DNA of 7,339 bases from an uncultured Flammeovirgaceae bacterium (GTDB lineage Bacteria; Bacteroidota; Bacteroidia; Cytophagales; Cyclobacteriaceae), in assembly GCA_937138955.1 (NCBI GenBank), contig CAKZPJ010000616.1:1-7339 (forward strand), given 5' to 3'. The notes beneath the pieces were generated by a model. That model had not been told where the DNA came from, did no database searches, and saw nothing but the letters and a program-made list of their open reading frames with translations. The position numbers and the translations under genes were made by a program. Shown in pieces: positions 1-6,994 of this stretch; the first letter of the stretch is position 1, and each line of letters opens with the position of its first letter.

Positions 1-1
1 G

Positions 2-1675
2 AAAAGTTGGAATCCTGACTCACGAGCCGAAGCTGAGGTATTGCTGAATCTCTACCAAGAACTAGCCACCCAACAGCAATCGGCTGGAGACGAAGCATTT
101 CAACGTTTCCTCAACGATGGATTTGAGTTCAAGGCTAGCTTTCAAGACTTTATGTTTAGCGAGCAAAAATCAGAACTACCCCGAGCCGAACGAAAGAAGC
201 AGCTAGCGTTGGTAGGGCGCGGCTGGGTAAAAGCTGGATTTGATTTTGATCAGCTCAACGAAAATTCATTTTTCCTGGACGAAGAGACCGGCGATCTTCA
301 TTTTTTTGGCTTAGAACCTCAAATTCTTGATGCTGACATCAACCCCTGGTTTATACCCGAACGAGCCGTACCCGGCTTTGAGATTATCGACTATCAAGGA
401 GCAGTTAATTTCAAAGATGCTCAGCGAGTAAAGGAACACTGCATTCAAAAGCTGGTATTTTATGCCCATCAAGCGCAGATCATTGAACAAGCGCAGCAGC
501 AAGGTGCCGAAACCCTTAAAAGCTTTTTCTCCCTCGTCACCGGACACCCAATACACCGGGTGCATTTTCATAACGATGTGCTGACTCAAACCGTAAAGGA
601 AATCGCGAAAGATGAATACATCAACTACTACGAAAGTATTCTGCTTGATTCATTACTCGCGCAGGAAGGTCGACGAGCCGATTCGCTCAATAACTCCTTA
701 ACCAACCGAACCCGTAACGAACAGCTAGCCACTGAACTAGATAGTATTCGTCGCCAATCACTCCGGCGACTACTAAAGCTTCGCTTTGAAGAAGCTAACC
801 AACCTTTCAATTACTTTTCAACCCTAACTTATCAGATTGGACAAGACTCTATAATAGACCAGCACGAACGCAAATTACTACAGCAGGTTCGATGGAATAT
901 GTTCGCCTCAAATAAGGATAACCGACACAAGCTTGCCGCTTATAAAGATCCACGGTTTTGGTACGAAGATTCGCTAAAATTTATGATGGAATACAATGCT
1001 GCTCTTCAGCATCTGGATGAAATGAAGGTGCGAGTGGCTGACACGTTTGTAGTAAGCCTGCCCAACACCGAGCGAGCCCTGACTGATTGGTCTGATTCTA
1101 CTAAGATTATTCTAGATTTTTGGAGTACTGATAGCACCACTACGGTTAATTACTTGAACATTGGCAGTGAAGATACAACGCTATTGCTTCAGCTACAATT
1201 TCCGTTTTACTATCGCCAAGACGCTCTGAAAAAATATGTATCCTCAGACACCTTTTTCACCGCACAAGCTGTAGTCCACCCTGATAGTATTACAGTTAGC
1301 GATCTGAAAAACGACGGTTTTTACGTTCATGACGAAAGTAGGCAACAACTTATTGCTGTGGTATTACCACCCGAGCTATTTTTTGATGCGCTATTGCTCA
1401 CGAAAGATACTATTCTGGCTGATTCGCTCACTTTTATCCTTCGTCCTAACTCTAAAGGATCATGGGCGCGAGAATCAGAAGCGCTTACATTGTCGGCCGA
1501 ACAAGCGGCAGAATTAGTTGGATATTTTCGGTTTTTACAAACGCACTATCGAGACGAGCAGAACAAAGGAGCGATTATTCGAGCTAGTGAGTGGGTACGC
1601 GACAAGCTTACTTACCATACTGATTCACTCACTCCACTTGACCAGTTTCGGAAGTTTCTCTCACCCCAACGTTAA
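2..1675 (+). CDS. DUF4230-like protein with long unknown C-terminal region (5' end outside window)
   Basis: The frame is open from base 2 to the TAA at 1673-1675, giving 557 visible residues. The first in-window start-like codon (TTG at 41) has coding-looking sequence before it, so the true start most likely lies left of the window. Visible residues ~65-190 resemble DUF4230: a segment with the core WVKAGFDFDQL, then a strand ending LEPQILDADINP, then an Ala/Gln-rich helix (QAQIIEQAQQQGAETLKSFF) and a short strand RVHFHN. That assignment is from memory of the family pattern and is moderately sure. Known DUF4230 proteins are usually short and anchored by an N-terminal membrane helix, which could not be seen here. 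The remaining ~365 residues hold charged helices (~200-300) and a predicted beta-rich part (~340-490) with no motif I recognise. No membrane segment is visible in the part present. The gene converges on the DUF4440-like lipoprotein gene, 45 bp away. Function is unknown. Confidence 0.7.
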   Translation, partial: KSWNPDSRAEAEVLLNLYQELATQQQSAGDEAFQRFLNDGFEFKASFQDFMFSEQKSELPRAERKKQLALVGRGWVKAGFDFDQLNENSFFLDEETGDLHFFGLEPQILDADINPWFIPERAVPGFEIIDYQGAVNFKDAQRVKEHCIQKLVFYAHQAQIIEQAQQQGAETLKSFFSLVTGHPIHRVHFHNDVLTQTVKEIAKDEYINYYESILLDSLLAQEGRRADSLNNSLTNRTRNEQLATELDSIRRQSLRRLLKLRFEEANQPFNYFSTLTYQIGQDSIIDQHERKLLQQVRWNMFASNKDNRHKLAAYKDPRFWYEDSLKFMMEYNAALQHLDEMKVRVADTFVVSLPNTERALTDWSDSTKIILDFWSTDSTTTVNYLNIGSEDTTLLLQLQFPFYYRQDALKKYVSSDTFFTAQAVVHPDSITVSDLKNDGFYVHDESRQQLIAVVLPPELFFDALLLTKDTILADSLTFILRPNSKGSWARESEALTLSAEQAAELVGYFRFLQTHYRDEQNKGAIIRASEWVRDKLTYHTDSLTPLDQFRKFLSPQR

Positions 1676-1697
1676 CTCTTCATTTTTGATAGAGTTA
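1673..1697. terminator. Hairpin between convergent genes, possible bidirectional terminator
   Basis: The left arm TAACTCT (1673-1679) and the right arm AGAGTTA (1691-1697) are perfect inverted copies. Inside them TCA (1680-1682) and TGA (1687-1689) can add three more pairs around a TTTTT loop, leaving T1690 as a bulge. The left arm includes the stop codon of the plus-strand gene, and the structure sits in the short gap before the end of the minus-strand lipoprotein gene. There is no strong T-run directly after either arm, so a canonical intrinsic terminator is not proven. The position is the main argument. Confidence 0.4.
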
Positions 1698-1720
1698 TTA
1701 CAAGTTACGAGCGTAATAGA

Positions 1721-2194
1721 TTATTCGTTTGCCCGAGTTGAATGCATCATTTTCAGCCTCCACCCGTCTTTAGTAGCTACAGCCAACGCGCTTTCTAACC
1801 ATCGAGCTTTTCCCACTAAAGTATCGGCCCGGGTGAATTCAGCAAAATTGTAATAGGCAATTTGAATGGACTCACCGTATTTATCTATCGAGATATATTC
1901 CATCCTATTCGTCCTCTTCGCTCTATCAGGTTTAGCAAGCTGCCCCTGCATATACGTTTTTATCCTATCGTTATCCCAAATTTCCCCATGCTCCAGAATA
2001 ATAAAATCATCGGTATGGTAATCACTAATCTTGGTAGAATCTACCCCAGCCCATAAATCATCAAATGCCCCCTGAATAAGGTTTTTCGCAATCTGTATCT
2101 CTTCCGCATTAATTGGTTCCTGATTATTATCGGCAGGTTGAAATTGACATGCGCTAAGTAACAGCGGAATTACTATGATTTTTATTAATCTCAT
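1721..2194 (-). CDS. Small lipoprotein with NTF2-like / DUF4440-like domain
   Basis: This 157-residue protein starts with a short lipoprotein signal: a basic N-terminus (MRLIK), a hydrophobic stretch and the lipobox LLSAC with Cys16, so it should be lipidated and held in the periplasmic or outer membrane. After a ~15-residue linker, residues ~30-155 fit the SnoaL/DUF4440 type of NTF2-like fold: an N-terminal helix, the segment YHTDDFIILEHGEIWDND, and the final pair of strands around WLESALAVATKDGWRLKMMHSTR, where the W-x(5)-HST ending is typical of the family. Such domains act as small-ligand pockets or enzymes, and no catalytic assignment is possible here. ATG at 2194-2192 follows an A-rich stretch without a Shine-Dalgarno motif. 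It lies 19 bp downstream of the GH32 gene on the same strand, so co-transcription is likely. A functional link to sugar degradation is only inferred from that. Confidence 0.8.
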   Translation of the reverse strand: MRLIKIIVIPLLLSACQFQPADNNQEPINAEEIQIAKNLIQGAFDDLWAGVDSTKISDYHTDDFIILEHGEIWDNDRIKTYMQGQLAKPDRAKRTNRMEYISIDKYGESIQIAYYNFAEFTRADTLVGKARWLESALAVATKDGWRLKMMHSTRANE

Positions 2195-2213
2195 TTTTTT
2201 ATCAGGTGACTAT

Positions 2214-3743
2214 CTAGTTTATAGAAACTAACTTCCAGGCTTCCAATGATAGTAGCTTTGCAGTCCCACCAAGGGAAGTTAGTGCAATATATTTACCTTT
2301 CACATTTTCTTCTCTTACTTGACGTGAAATACAATATCTCCCGCTGTTGACGAACACTTCAACAAATTTTTTGTCAACGAATATACGTAGATCTATAGCA
2401 TCTCCTTGTTTCCAATCTTTTATAGGAACTTTCACGCCATCTACATTTAGTAAATTCCCACTCCAAACAATAGGCAAGCCACCCTGCCCTTCCTTATCAG
2501 AAAGAACATTGATTCCGCAAAATGAGGCATTGTGCAAATTGAAATTAACAACCATTTCCATTTGGTCACTCGTAAAACCTTCAATTACAACATAGGCTGT
2601 CGTAGGGCCTAACACGGGAAGTTCTTTAGTACTTAATTTGAATTTTTCTTTCCTTAAATCTTTAATTGCATCCACCGGCGATTGAATTAGGTACCCATCT
2701 ACCAGACTTAGTTTCCGGGGAATTGCAAAACAGCCATTCCATAAGCGATTACTATTCTTTATAGGTTCATTCATGTAATAGGGTAACCATTCTCTGTCCC
2801 AACCGGGTATCCATGACATTAAGAATAAATTATCTTTGTCATCGGGGATTGTCTCTTGAGCATAATAATGTCCGCTATAATCAATAATACCTTCTGACTC
2901 GATATTCAAAGTTAGGTCTGTAAGATCAAAGTCGCCTATGAAATAATTTACCCGGTCAACTGGGGCATCTGTAGAAGCCATAAATATCCATTTGTCACCT
3001 AATGGTCTTAATTCAGGTACTTCAAGGTTTCTATATTTATGTTTAGGTACTGTAAAAAGTATACCTTGGTATTCCCAGTCAGTTAGTTCATCGTTTTTTG
3101 CCTCAAATATGGGTACTGGTACATAGTTCTCATCAAAAAGATCAGCGCAGGCAATCAAGAATGTTCTACCTTCGGTACTGAATACGAAAGGATCACGCCA
3201 AAAACCGTCAAATGGAGGTAACCCGGGAGCTTCAAGCGTCAATACAGGGTTTTTTCCTTTGTGATCCCATTCTGAAAGTTGCTTGTTACTGAATTCTGCC
3301 CTCCAGAATTTCATTCCTCCGTCTCCTTCGCCCATAGAATAAAACGCAAGCTCTTTTCCATGTTCGGTTATAATGGTTGACCCTGAACCAATAGCATTTA
3401 ACCCCAACTCAAAGGCTGGTGTTAAACCTGTTTTCATATTTTCCCACTGCAATAAGTCTTTGCTGCGTGAATGAGCCCAGTACCATCCACCCGGATGATA
3501 GGCGAAAGGCTGCAATCCATAAAAAATGTGATACCATCCATCATAGTAAATGCCCCCGTTAGGGTCGCCCATACAACCTGTTGGAGGTGTAAGGTGATAT
3601 GCTGGTCGGAAAGGATCTGTATTGGTGCTAACTGTAGAATCCTTGATAGCTTTTTCAATATTTTCAGGGGTAAGATCCCAACTTTGGGCATTCAAAGCTG
3701 ATGTCCAAATCACTAATAAAGAAACTATAAAATTCGACTTCAT
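2214..3743 (-). CDS. Secreted glycoside hydrolase, GH32-like (beta-fructosidase type)
   Basis: This 509-residue protein resembles family GH32 (invertase, levanase, inulinase), retaining enzymes that split beta-fructosidic bonds. A signal peptide covers residues 1-19 (hydrophobic core, ALNA then QSW), so it is exported. Residues ~45-350 match the five-bladed propeller. The nucleophile should be Asp60 in GCMGDPNG, where most GH32 enzymes have W-M/L-N-D-P-N-G. The transition-state stabiliser is Asp184 in FWRDPFVF. The acid/base is probably Glu241 in LEVPEL, in place of the usual WECPD. Residues ~375-505 fit the C-terminal beta-sandwich, with the signature LRIFVDKKFVEVFVNSGRY. All three acidic residues are present, so the enzyme is probably active, but the altered surroundings leave the substrate open. 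No SusC/SusD transporter or fructokinase gene is in the window. ATG at 3743-3741 follows an A/T-rich leader. Lines sampled by eye look more A+T-rich than argG. Confidence 0.85.
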   Translation of the reverse strand: MKSNFIVSLLVIWTSALNAQSWDLTPENIEKAIKDSTVSTNTDPFRPAYHLTPPTGCMGDPNGGIYYDGWYHIFYGLQPFAYHPGGWYWAHSRSKDLLQWENMKTGLTPAFELGLNAIGSGSTIITEHGKELAFYSMGEGDGGMKFWRAEFSNKQLSEWDHKGKNPVLTLEAPGLPPFDGFWRDPFVFSTEGRTFLIACADLFDENYVPVPIFEAKNDELTDWEYQGILFTVPKHKYRNLEVPELRPLGDKWIFMASTDAPVDRVNYFIGDFDLTDLTLNIESEGIIDYSGHYYAQETIPDDKDNLFLMSWIPGWDREWLPYYMNEPIKNSNRLWNGCFAIPRKLSLVDGYLIQSPVDAIKDLRKEKFKLSTKELPVLGPTTAYVVIEGFTSDQMEMVVNFNLHNASFCGINVLSDKEGQGGLPIVWSGNLLNVDGVKVPIKDWKQGDAIDLRIFVDKKFVEVFVNSGRYCISRQVREENVKGKYIALTSLGGTAKLLSLEAWKLVSIN

Positions 3744-3798
3744 ATTTAACCCGTTAATTATAAGCTCTTCATGGAAAAATCACACATTAGTTTCTGAC

Positions 3799-3811
3799 TT
3801 GTTGGTAACAA
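3799..3811. repeat. Short inverted repeat upstream of the GH32 gene
   Basis: TTGTT (3799-3803) and AACAA (3807-3811) are perfect inverted copies separated by GGT. The element lies about 56 bp before the GH32 start and 5 bp from a larger palindrome. It could be part of a control region, but a 5-bp repeat in A/T-rich DNA can easily be chance. Confidence 0.2.
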
Positions 3812-3815
3812 CCGG

Positions 3816-3837
3816 ATAAATGCACCGATGCGTTTAT
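3816..3837. promoter_or_regulatory. 22-bp near-perfect palindrome, candidate operator for the GH32 gene
   Basis: The halves ATAAATGCA (3816-3824) and TGCGTTTAT (3829-3837) flank a CCGA centre. Eight of nine pairs across the two arms are exact and the other is a T-G mismatch. The axis falls between C and G, an even-centred arrangement with central CG as seen in many LacI-family operators. It lies 73 bp upstream of the GH32 start codon, a sensible place for a regulator to act. No regulator gene is in the window, so the binding protein is unknown. The site is seen directly; its role is inferred. Confidence 0.4.
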
Positions 3838-4018
3838 TTTCATGTATGGCTAAGTTGAATTTAGTGAATTACGGAGGTTTTTAAAAGTATTATCACCTAT
3901 ACGGGTGTATTTCTTACTGAGTAGTTTTGGCCAAATTGTCCTGCAAACAAATATTCTGGTGGTTTGGGTAGCCGTCAGAAAATCCCTCCCAGGTAGATAA
4001 AATTAGTGAAGTTCAATT

Positions 4019-4999
4019 CTAAAACATGCTGCTTTTTAATCGTAAGCCAGCCGTTTCTTCCCAGCCCATCATCAGGTTCATGTTCTGTACTGCTTGACCG
4101 GAAGCACCCTTCAATAAATTATCAATCATGCTAATAATTAGTAGGGTATCGTCGTGCTTTTCCAGATAGACTAAACCTTTGTTCGTATTGATAATTTGTT
4201 TTAAATAAGGATTGGTTTCCGTTAAAAATACGAAGGGGGAATCTTCATAAAACTTTCGATAAAGTTCCTGTGCTTCTTCTTGCGAACCAGAAAAAGCAGT
4301 ATACAAGCTGGCAAAAATGCCGCGGGTAAAGTTACCCCTTACTGGTAAAAAATTCAGTTTAGCCGAGTAGTCGGGCTGCAAACTAATCAAGCTTTGGTTA
4401 ATCTCCCGTAAGTGCTGATGTTGGAAAGCTTTATAAATAGAGATATTATTATTGCGCCAGCTAAAATGAGAGGTAGCCGTAGGCTTCTGTCCCGCCCCAG
4501 TAGATCCGGTAATAGCGTGAATATGCATATCTTCCTTCAGCAATCCGGCTTGCGCTAGTGGCAATATTCCCAACTGAATACAAGTGGCAAAGCATCCGGG
4601 ATTGGCAATGTTCTTAGCTTCTTTAATTTGACTTTTATTCAACTCTGGCAATCCGTATACATAGTTGTGTGACGAATTGGCTATACGAAAGTCCTGGCTT
4701 AAGTCAATAATTTTTATAGTATCGGGAACCGCATTCTTCTCTAGAAATGCTTGAGAGGCACCGTGGCCACTACACAAGAACAATACTTCAATAGCGACCC
4801 AGTCGAGCTTGGATGTGAACGTTAGTTCAGTGTCCCCAATTAAGTCATGGTGAATTGTTGTAACCAGCTTATTGGATTGGCTTTGGCTGTGTACCCAGCC
4901 AACCTCCACCTGAGGGTGATTTAACAGAATCCGTATTAGCTCTCCAGCAGTGTAGCCCGCCCCGCCTACAATACCTACCCTAGTTTTTGTCACGTTCAT
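4019..4999 (-). CDS. argC: N-acetyl-gamma-glutamyl-phosphate reductase (N-acyl form)
   Basis: ArgC reduces N-acyl-glutamyl-5-phosphate to the semialdehyde with NADPH, the third step of arginine synthesis in the cytoplasm. From the ATG at 4999-4997 the protein has 326 residues, within the family range. The Rossmann motif VGIVGGAGYTAGEL is at residues ~8-21, the catalytic Cys136 lies in NPGCFAT, the conserved GSTGAGQKP segment is at ~165-173, the histidine motif HQHLRE is at ~194-199, and the C-terminal KGASGQAVQNMNLM is at ~297-310. An earlier in-frame ATG at 5041 would add 14 residues translated from inside argG. I prefer 4999 because the NAD(P)-binding strand begins directly after it, leaving a 20-bp overlap with argG. 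In some Bacteroidota the acyl group is succinyl instead of acetyl, and this cannot be decided from the reductase alone. It is the last arginine gene visible; argD, often next in this phylum, is absent. Confidence 0.96.
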   Translation of the reverse strand: MNVTKTRVGIVGGAGYTAGELIRILLNHPQVEVGWVHSQSQSNKLVTTIHHDLIGDTELTFTSKLDWVAIEVLFLCSGHGASQAFLEKNAVPDTIKIIDLSQDFRIANSSHNYVYGLPELNKSQIKEAKNIANPGCFATCIQLGILPLAQAGLLKEDMHIHAITGSTGAGQKPTATSHFSWRNNNISIYKAFQHQHLREINQSLISLQPDYSAKLNFLPVRGNFTRGIFASLYTAFSGSQEEAQELYRKFYEDSPFVFLTETNPYLKQIINTNKGLVYLEKHDDTLLIISMIDNLLKGASGQAVQNMNLMMGWEETAGLRLKSSMF

Positions 5000-6203
5000 T
5001 TCGGTTAACCGCAAACCAGATTTTGGTAGCGTTAGCAGCAATATTAGTAAATCCTTTTACGTCTTCGCCCGTCCAGGCCTTATTAGCTTCACCGTAATCG
5101 CCAAACTTAGAAGACATTAAGTCGTGGGGTGAACTGATTCCTTGCAACTCGTAGCGATACGGATGCAGTTGAAGATGTACTTCGCCACTTACTAGTTTCT
5201 GAGTGTCTTTCAGAAAAACCTCAATGTTCCGCATCACTGGGTCTAAGAATTGACCTTCGTGTACCAACATACCGTACCAATTAGCCAATTGGTCTTTCCA
5301 ATAAAGCTGCCATTTAACTAAGGTATGTTTTTCTAAGAGCTGATGAGCGTTAATAATTATCAGCGGAGCGGCTGCCTCAAAGCCTACCCTTCCCTTAATC
5401 CCTACAATGGTATCGCCAACGTGCGTATCCCGCCCGATAGCGTAGTGAGCTGCCATCTGTTGTAACTCCTGAATTAATTCAATGGGATGCTTAAAGGACT
5501 TGCCATTCAGCGACTCTACCTCTCCCTTTTCAAACCCTAGTGTAATATTTTGCGAACCAATACCCAGCATCTGACTTGGGTACGCCTCTTCGGGCAACGA
5601 TTGGTTGGAGGTTAACGTCTCTTGACCACCCACCGACGTTCCCCAAATACCCTGATTAATCGAGTATTTAGCCTTCTCCCAATCCCAGTCAATATTATTT
5701 TTTTTCAAAAATTCAACTTCCTGCTGACGACTTAGCTGCTGATCGCGGATTGGGGTAATGATTTTCACTTCTGGCGACAGAATTCTAAACGCCAAATCAA
5801 AGCGAACCTGATCATTTCCTGCTCCAGTACTTCCGTGGGCTACGTACTTCGCTTTACTTTCTTGAGCGTACTGCACAATGGCTAAGGCTTGAAAAACCCG
5901 CTCGGCACTTACCGACAGAGGATACGTATGATTACGCAGTACATTACCGTAGATTAGGTACCGTAAGCATTTTTTATAGAACCGTTTAGTTTCATCTAGC
6001 ACCTCAAATTTCTCTGCACCCAGCTCTTTGGCTCTCCGCTCTAAGTCTTTCAGTTGCTTAGGACTAAAACCTCCGGTATTTACGGTGACCGCGTGAACCT
6101 GATAGCCCTGCTGCCGCAGATAAACTACGCAGTACGAAGTGTCTAACCCGCCGCTAAAGGCAAGTACAATAACTGGCTTTTTTTTAGCCGATGTATTACT
6201 CAT
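4980..6203 (-). CDS. argG: Argininosuccinate synthase
   Basis: ArgG joins citrulline and aspartate with ATP to give argininosuccinate, the penultimate step of arginine synthesis. The 407-residue protein has the usual length. The ATP-pyrophosphatase P-loop SGGLDTS is at residues 17-23, the citrulline/aspartate-contacting YPLSVSAERV at ~94-103, and HGSTGAGNDQVRF at 123-135. In common bacterial ArgG the last motif reads HGATGKGNDQVRFE. The segment YSINQGIWGTSVGGQET (~180-196) likewise replaces the familiar YSIDxNLWGRSxEG. I associate these forms with Bacteroidota, so they look like lineage features and not damage. The ATG at 6203-6201 overlaps the TGA of the upstream acyltransferase gene as ATGA, suggesting translational coupling. 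The end overlaps argC by 20 bp. Confidence 0.96.
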   Translation of the reverse strand: MSNTSAKKKPVIVLAFSGGLDTSYCVVYLRQQGYQVHAVTVNTGGFSPKQLKDLERRAKELGAEKFEVLDETKRFYKKCLRYLIYGNVLRNHTYPLSVSAERVFQALAIVQYAQESKAKYVAHGSTGAGNDQVRFDLAFRILSPEVKIITPIRDQQLSRQQEVEFLKKNNIDWDWEKAKYSINQGIWGTSVGGQETLTSNQSLPEEAYPSQMLGIGSQNITLGFEKGEVESLNGKSFKHPIELIQELQQMAAHYAIGRDTHVGDTIVGIKGRVGFEAAAPLIIINAHQLLEKHTLVKWQLYWKDQLANWYGMLVHEGQFLDPVMRNIEVFLKDTQKLVSGEVHLQLHPYRYELQGISSPHDLMSSKFGDYGEANKAWTGEDVKGFTNIAANATKIWFAVNRNERDKN

Positions 6204-6856
6204 GATTTTGCAAACAATTTTATTTTAAGGATCGGTTGCTTCTTTTTTAAGAAGGCTTCTCGCTTTAATCGTAACCAACGCTCATACTTTTTAATCTGAT
6301 TACGCACATTCCACTTTTTACTTTCTTTTTCTTTGGGGTCGTACAGCATTCCAGTACACAAACAGTTTTTTTGCTCATTACGGGTCAGAATATCGTAGTT
6401 TGGGCAACTCTGGCAACCTTTCCAGAAATCTTTATCAGTAGTTAGCTCCGAAAAAGTTACTGGACGATAACCTAAATCAGAGTTGATCTTCATCACGGCC
6501 AAGCTAGTCGTAATTCCGAATAGTTTAGCTTTGGGAAACTTTTCGCGAGATAGTTTAAATGCGGCTTTCTTTATCTTCTTAGCCAAACCATGTTTACGAT
6601 AATCGGGGTGAACAATTAATCCGGAATTGGCAATAAACTGTCGGTGCCCCCAGGTTTCAATATAACAAAAGCCCGCCACCTGATTCTCTTGCAATGCAAT
6701 AATAGCTTTTCCTTCCTGCATTTTTCGTCTAATGTATTCAGGAGGGCGCTTAGCGATTCCGGTACCCCGTGCTATGGCCGCTTGCTGAATTAACTGGCTA
6801 ATTGCTTTGGCGTATTGTTCGTGAGCCGCCGTAGCTACGGTAACGGTAAATTTCAT
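6200..6856 (-). CDS. GNAT acyltransferase of the arginine operon, probable N-acylglutamate synthase
   Basis: Residues ~1-140 form a GNAT domain, with the acyl-CoA-binding segment HPDYRKHGLAKKI at 83-95 carrying the R-x-x-G-x-A pattern. Related proteins stand directly before argG in many Bacteroidota. From memory, genetic work in Bacteroides thetaiotaomicron pointed to the counterpart there as the missing glutamate N-acyltransferase (N-succinylglutamate synthase). I infer the same first-step role here, with acetyl-CoA or succinyl-CoA as possible donor. The 218-residue protein has an unusual tail. Cys148, Cys151, Cys165 and Cys167 form C-x2-C-x13-C-x-C, which could bind zinc or an iron-sulphur cluster. 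A strongly basic region follows (~175-218, many Lys/Arg). The gene is first in the operon, and its TGA overlaps the argG start by 4 bp. The start ATG at 6856-6854 is preceded by a pyrimidine-rich stretch (TTTTTCCTCTCC) and no Shine-Dalgarno motif. Confidence 0.8.
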   Translation of the reverse strand: MKFTVTVATAAHEQYAKAISQLIQQAAIARGTGIAKRPPEYIRRKMQEGKAIIALQENQVAGFCYIETWGHRQFIANSGLIVHPDYRKHGLAKKIKKAAFKLSREKFPKAKLFGITTSLAVMKINSDLGYRPVTFSELTTDKDFWKGCQSCPNYDILTRNEQKNCLCTGMLYDPKEKESKKWNVRNQIKKYERWLRLKREAFLKKKQPILKIKLFAKS

Positions 6857-6908
6857 GGAGAGGAAAAATAGGAGATAATTATGACAAGGTAAAGATGTGC
6901 GAAAGTAT

Positions 6909-6941
6909 TAGGCTAAGATACGCCTGAAAAAACTACGCCTA
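6909..6941 (-). repeat. Paired TACGCCT repeats in the arginine operon leader
   Basis: TACGCCT occurs twice in direct orientation, at 6919-6925 and 6934-6940, 15 bp apart. TAGGC at 6909-6913 can pair with GCCTA at 6937-6941, or its AGGC with GCCT at 6922-6925, so two mutually exclusive stems are possible in the leader RNA. The site is 53-85 bp before the GNAT start codon. It could be an operator or a simple leader switch. The repeats are short, so chance is quite possible. Confidence 0.25.
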
Positions 6942-6994
6942 CCCCTAAGTAGATGAGTGTACAAGGAATGTGGATGTGCCATAATATAATCAGA

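Larger units (their letters stand above)
3744..4018. other. Spacer between argC end and GH32 start
   Basis: This 275-bp non-coding stretch separates two minus-strand units. It must hold the end of the arginine transcript and the promoter of the GH32 gene. The only structures I can support are the two inverted repeats near its left end (3799-3811 and 3816-3837). I searched for the Bacteroidota -33/-7 promoter pattern (TTG, about 19 bp, TAnnTTTG) and found no convincing match. No strong hairpin with a T-run follows argC. Confidence 0.6.

Noticed and set aside
311..810. Minus-strand frames inside the DUF4230-like gene
   Set aside because: Antisense to a long continuous coding frame, with low-complexity Ser/Arg-rich translations and no recognisable motif.
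41..1675. TTG at 41 as the true start of the first gene
   Set aside because: The same frame is open back to base 2 with coding-looking residues, so the start most likely lies outside the window.
1518..2056. Plus-strand frames across the lipoprotein gene
   Set aside because: They overlap the end of the first gene and the antisense of the lipoprotein, whose lipobox and HST ending support the minus-strand reading.
3434..3701. Open frames of 76 and 85 codons inside the 5' part of the GH32 gene
   Set aside because: They lie entirely within a gene with clear catalytic motifs and their translations show no domain; they are shadow frames.
3892..3910. CACC/GGTG inverted repeat as the argC terminator
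   Set aside because: The stem is only 4 bp, has no T-run and lies more than 100 bp beyond the stop codon.
4019..5041. Longer argC start at the ATG at 5041
   Set aside because: The added 14 residues are argG coding sequence read in another frame, and the nucleotide-binding strand of ArgC begins right after the ATG at 4999.
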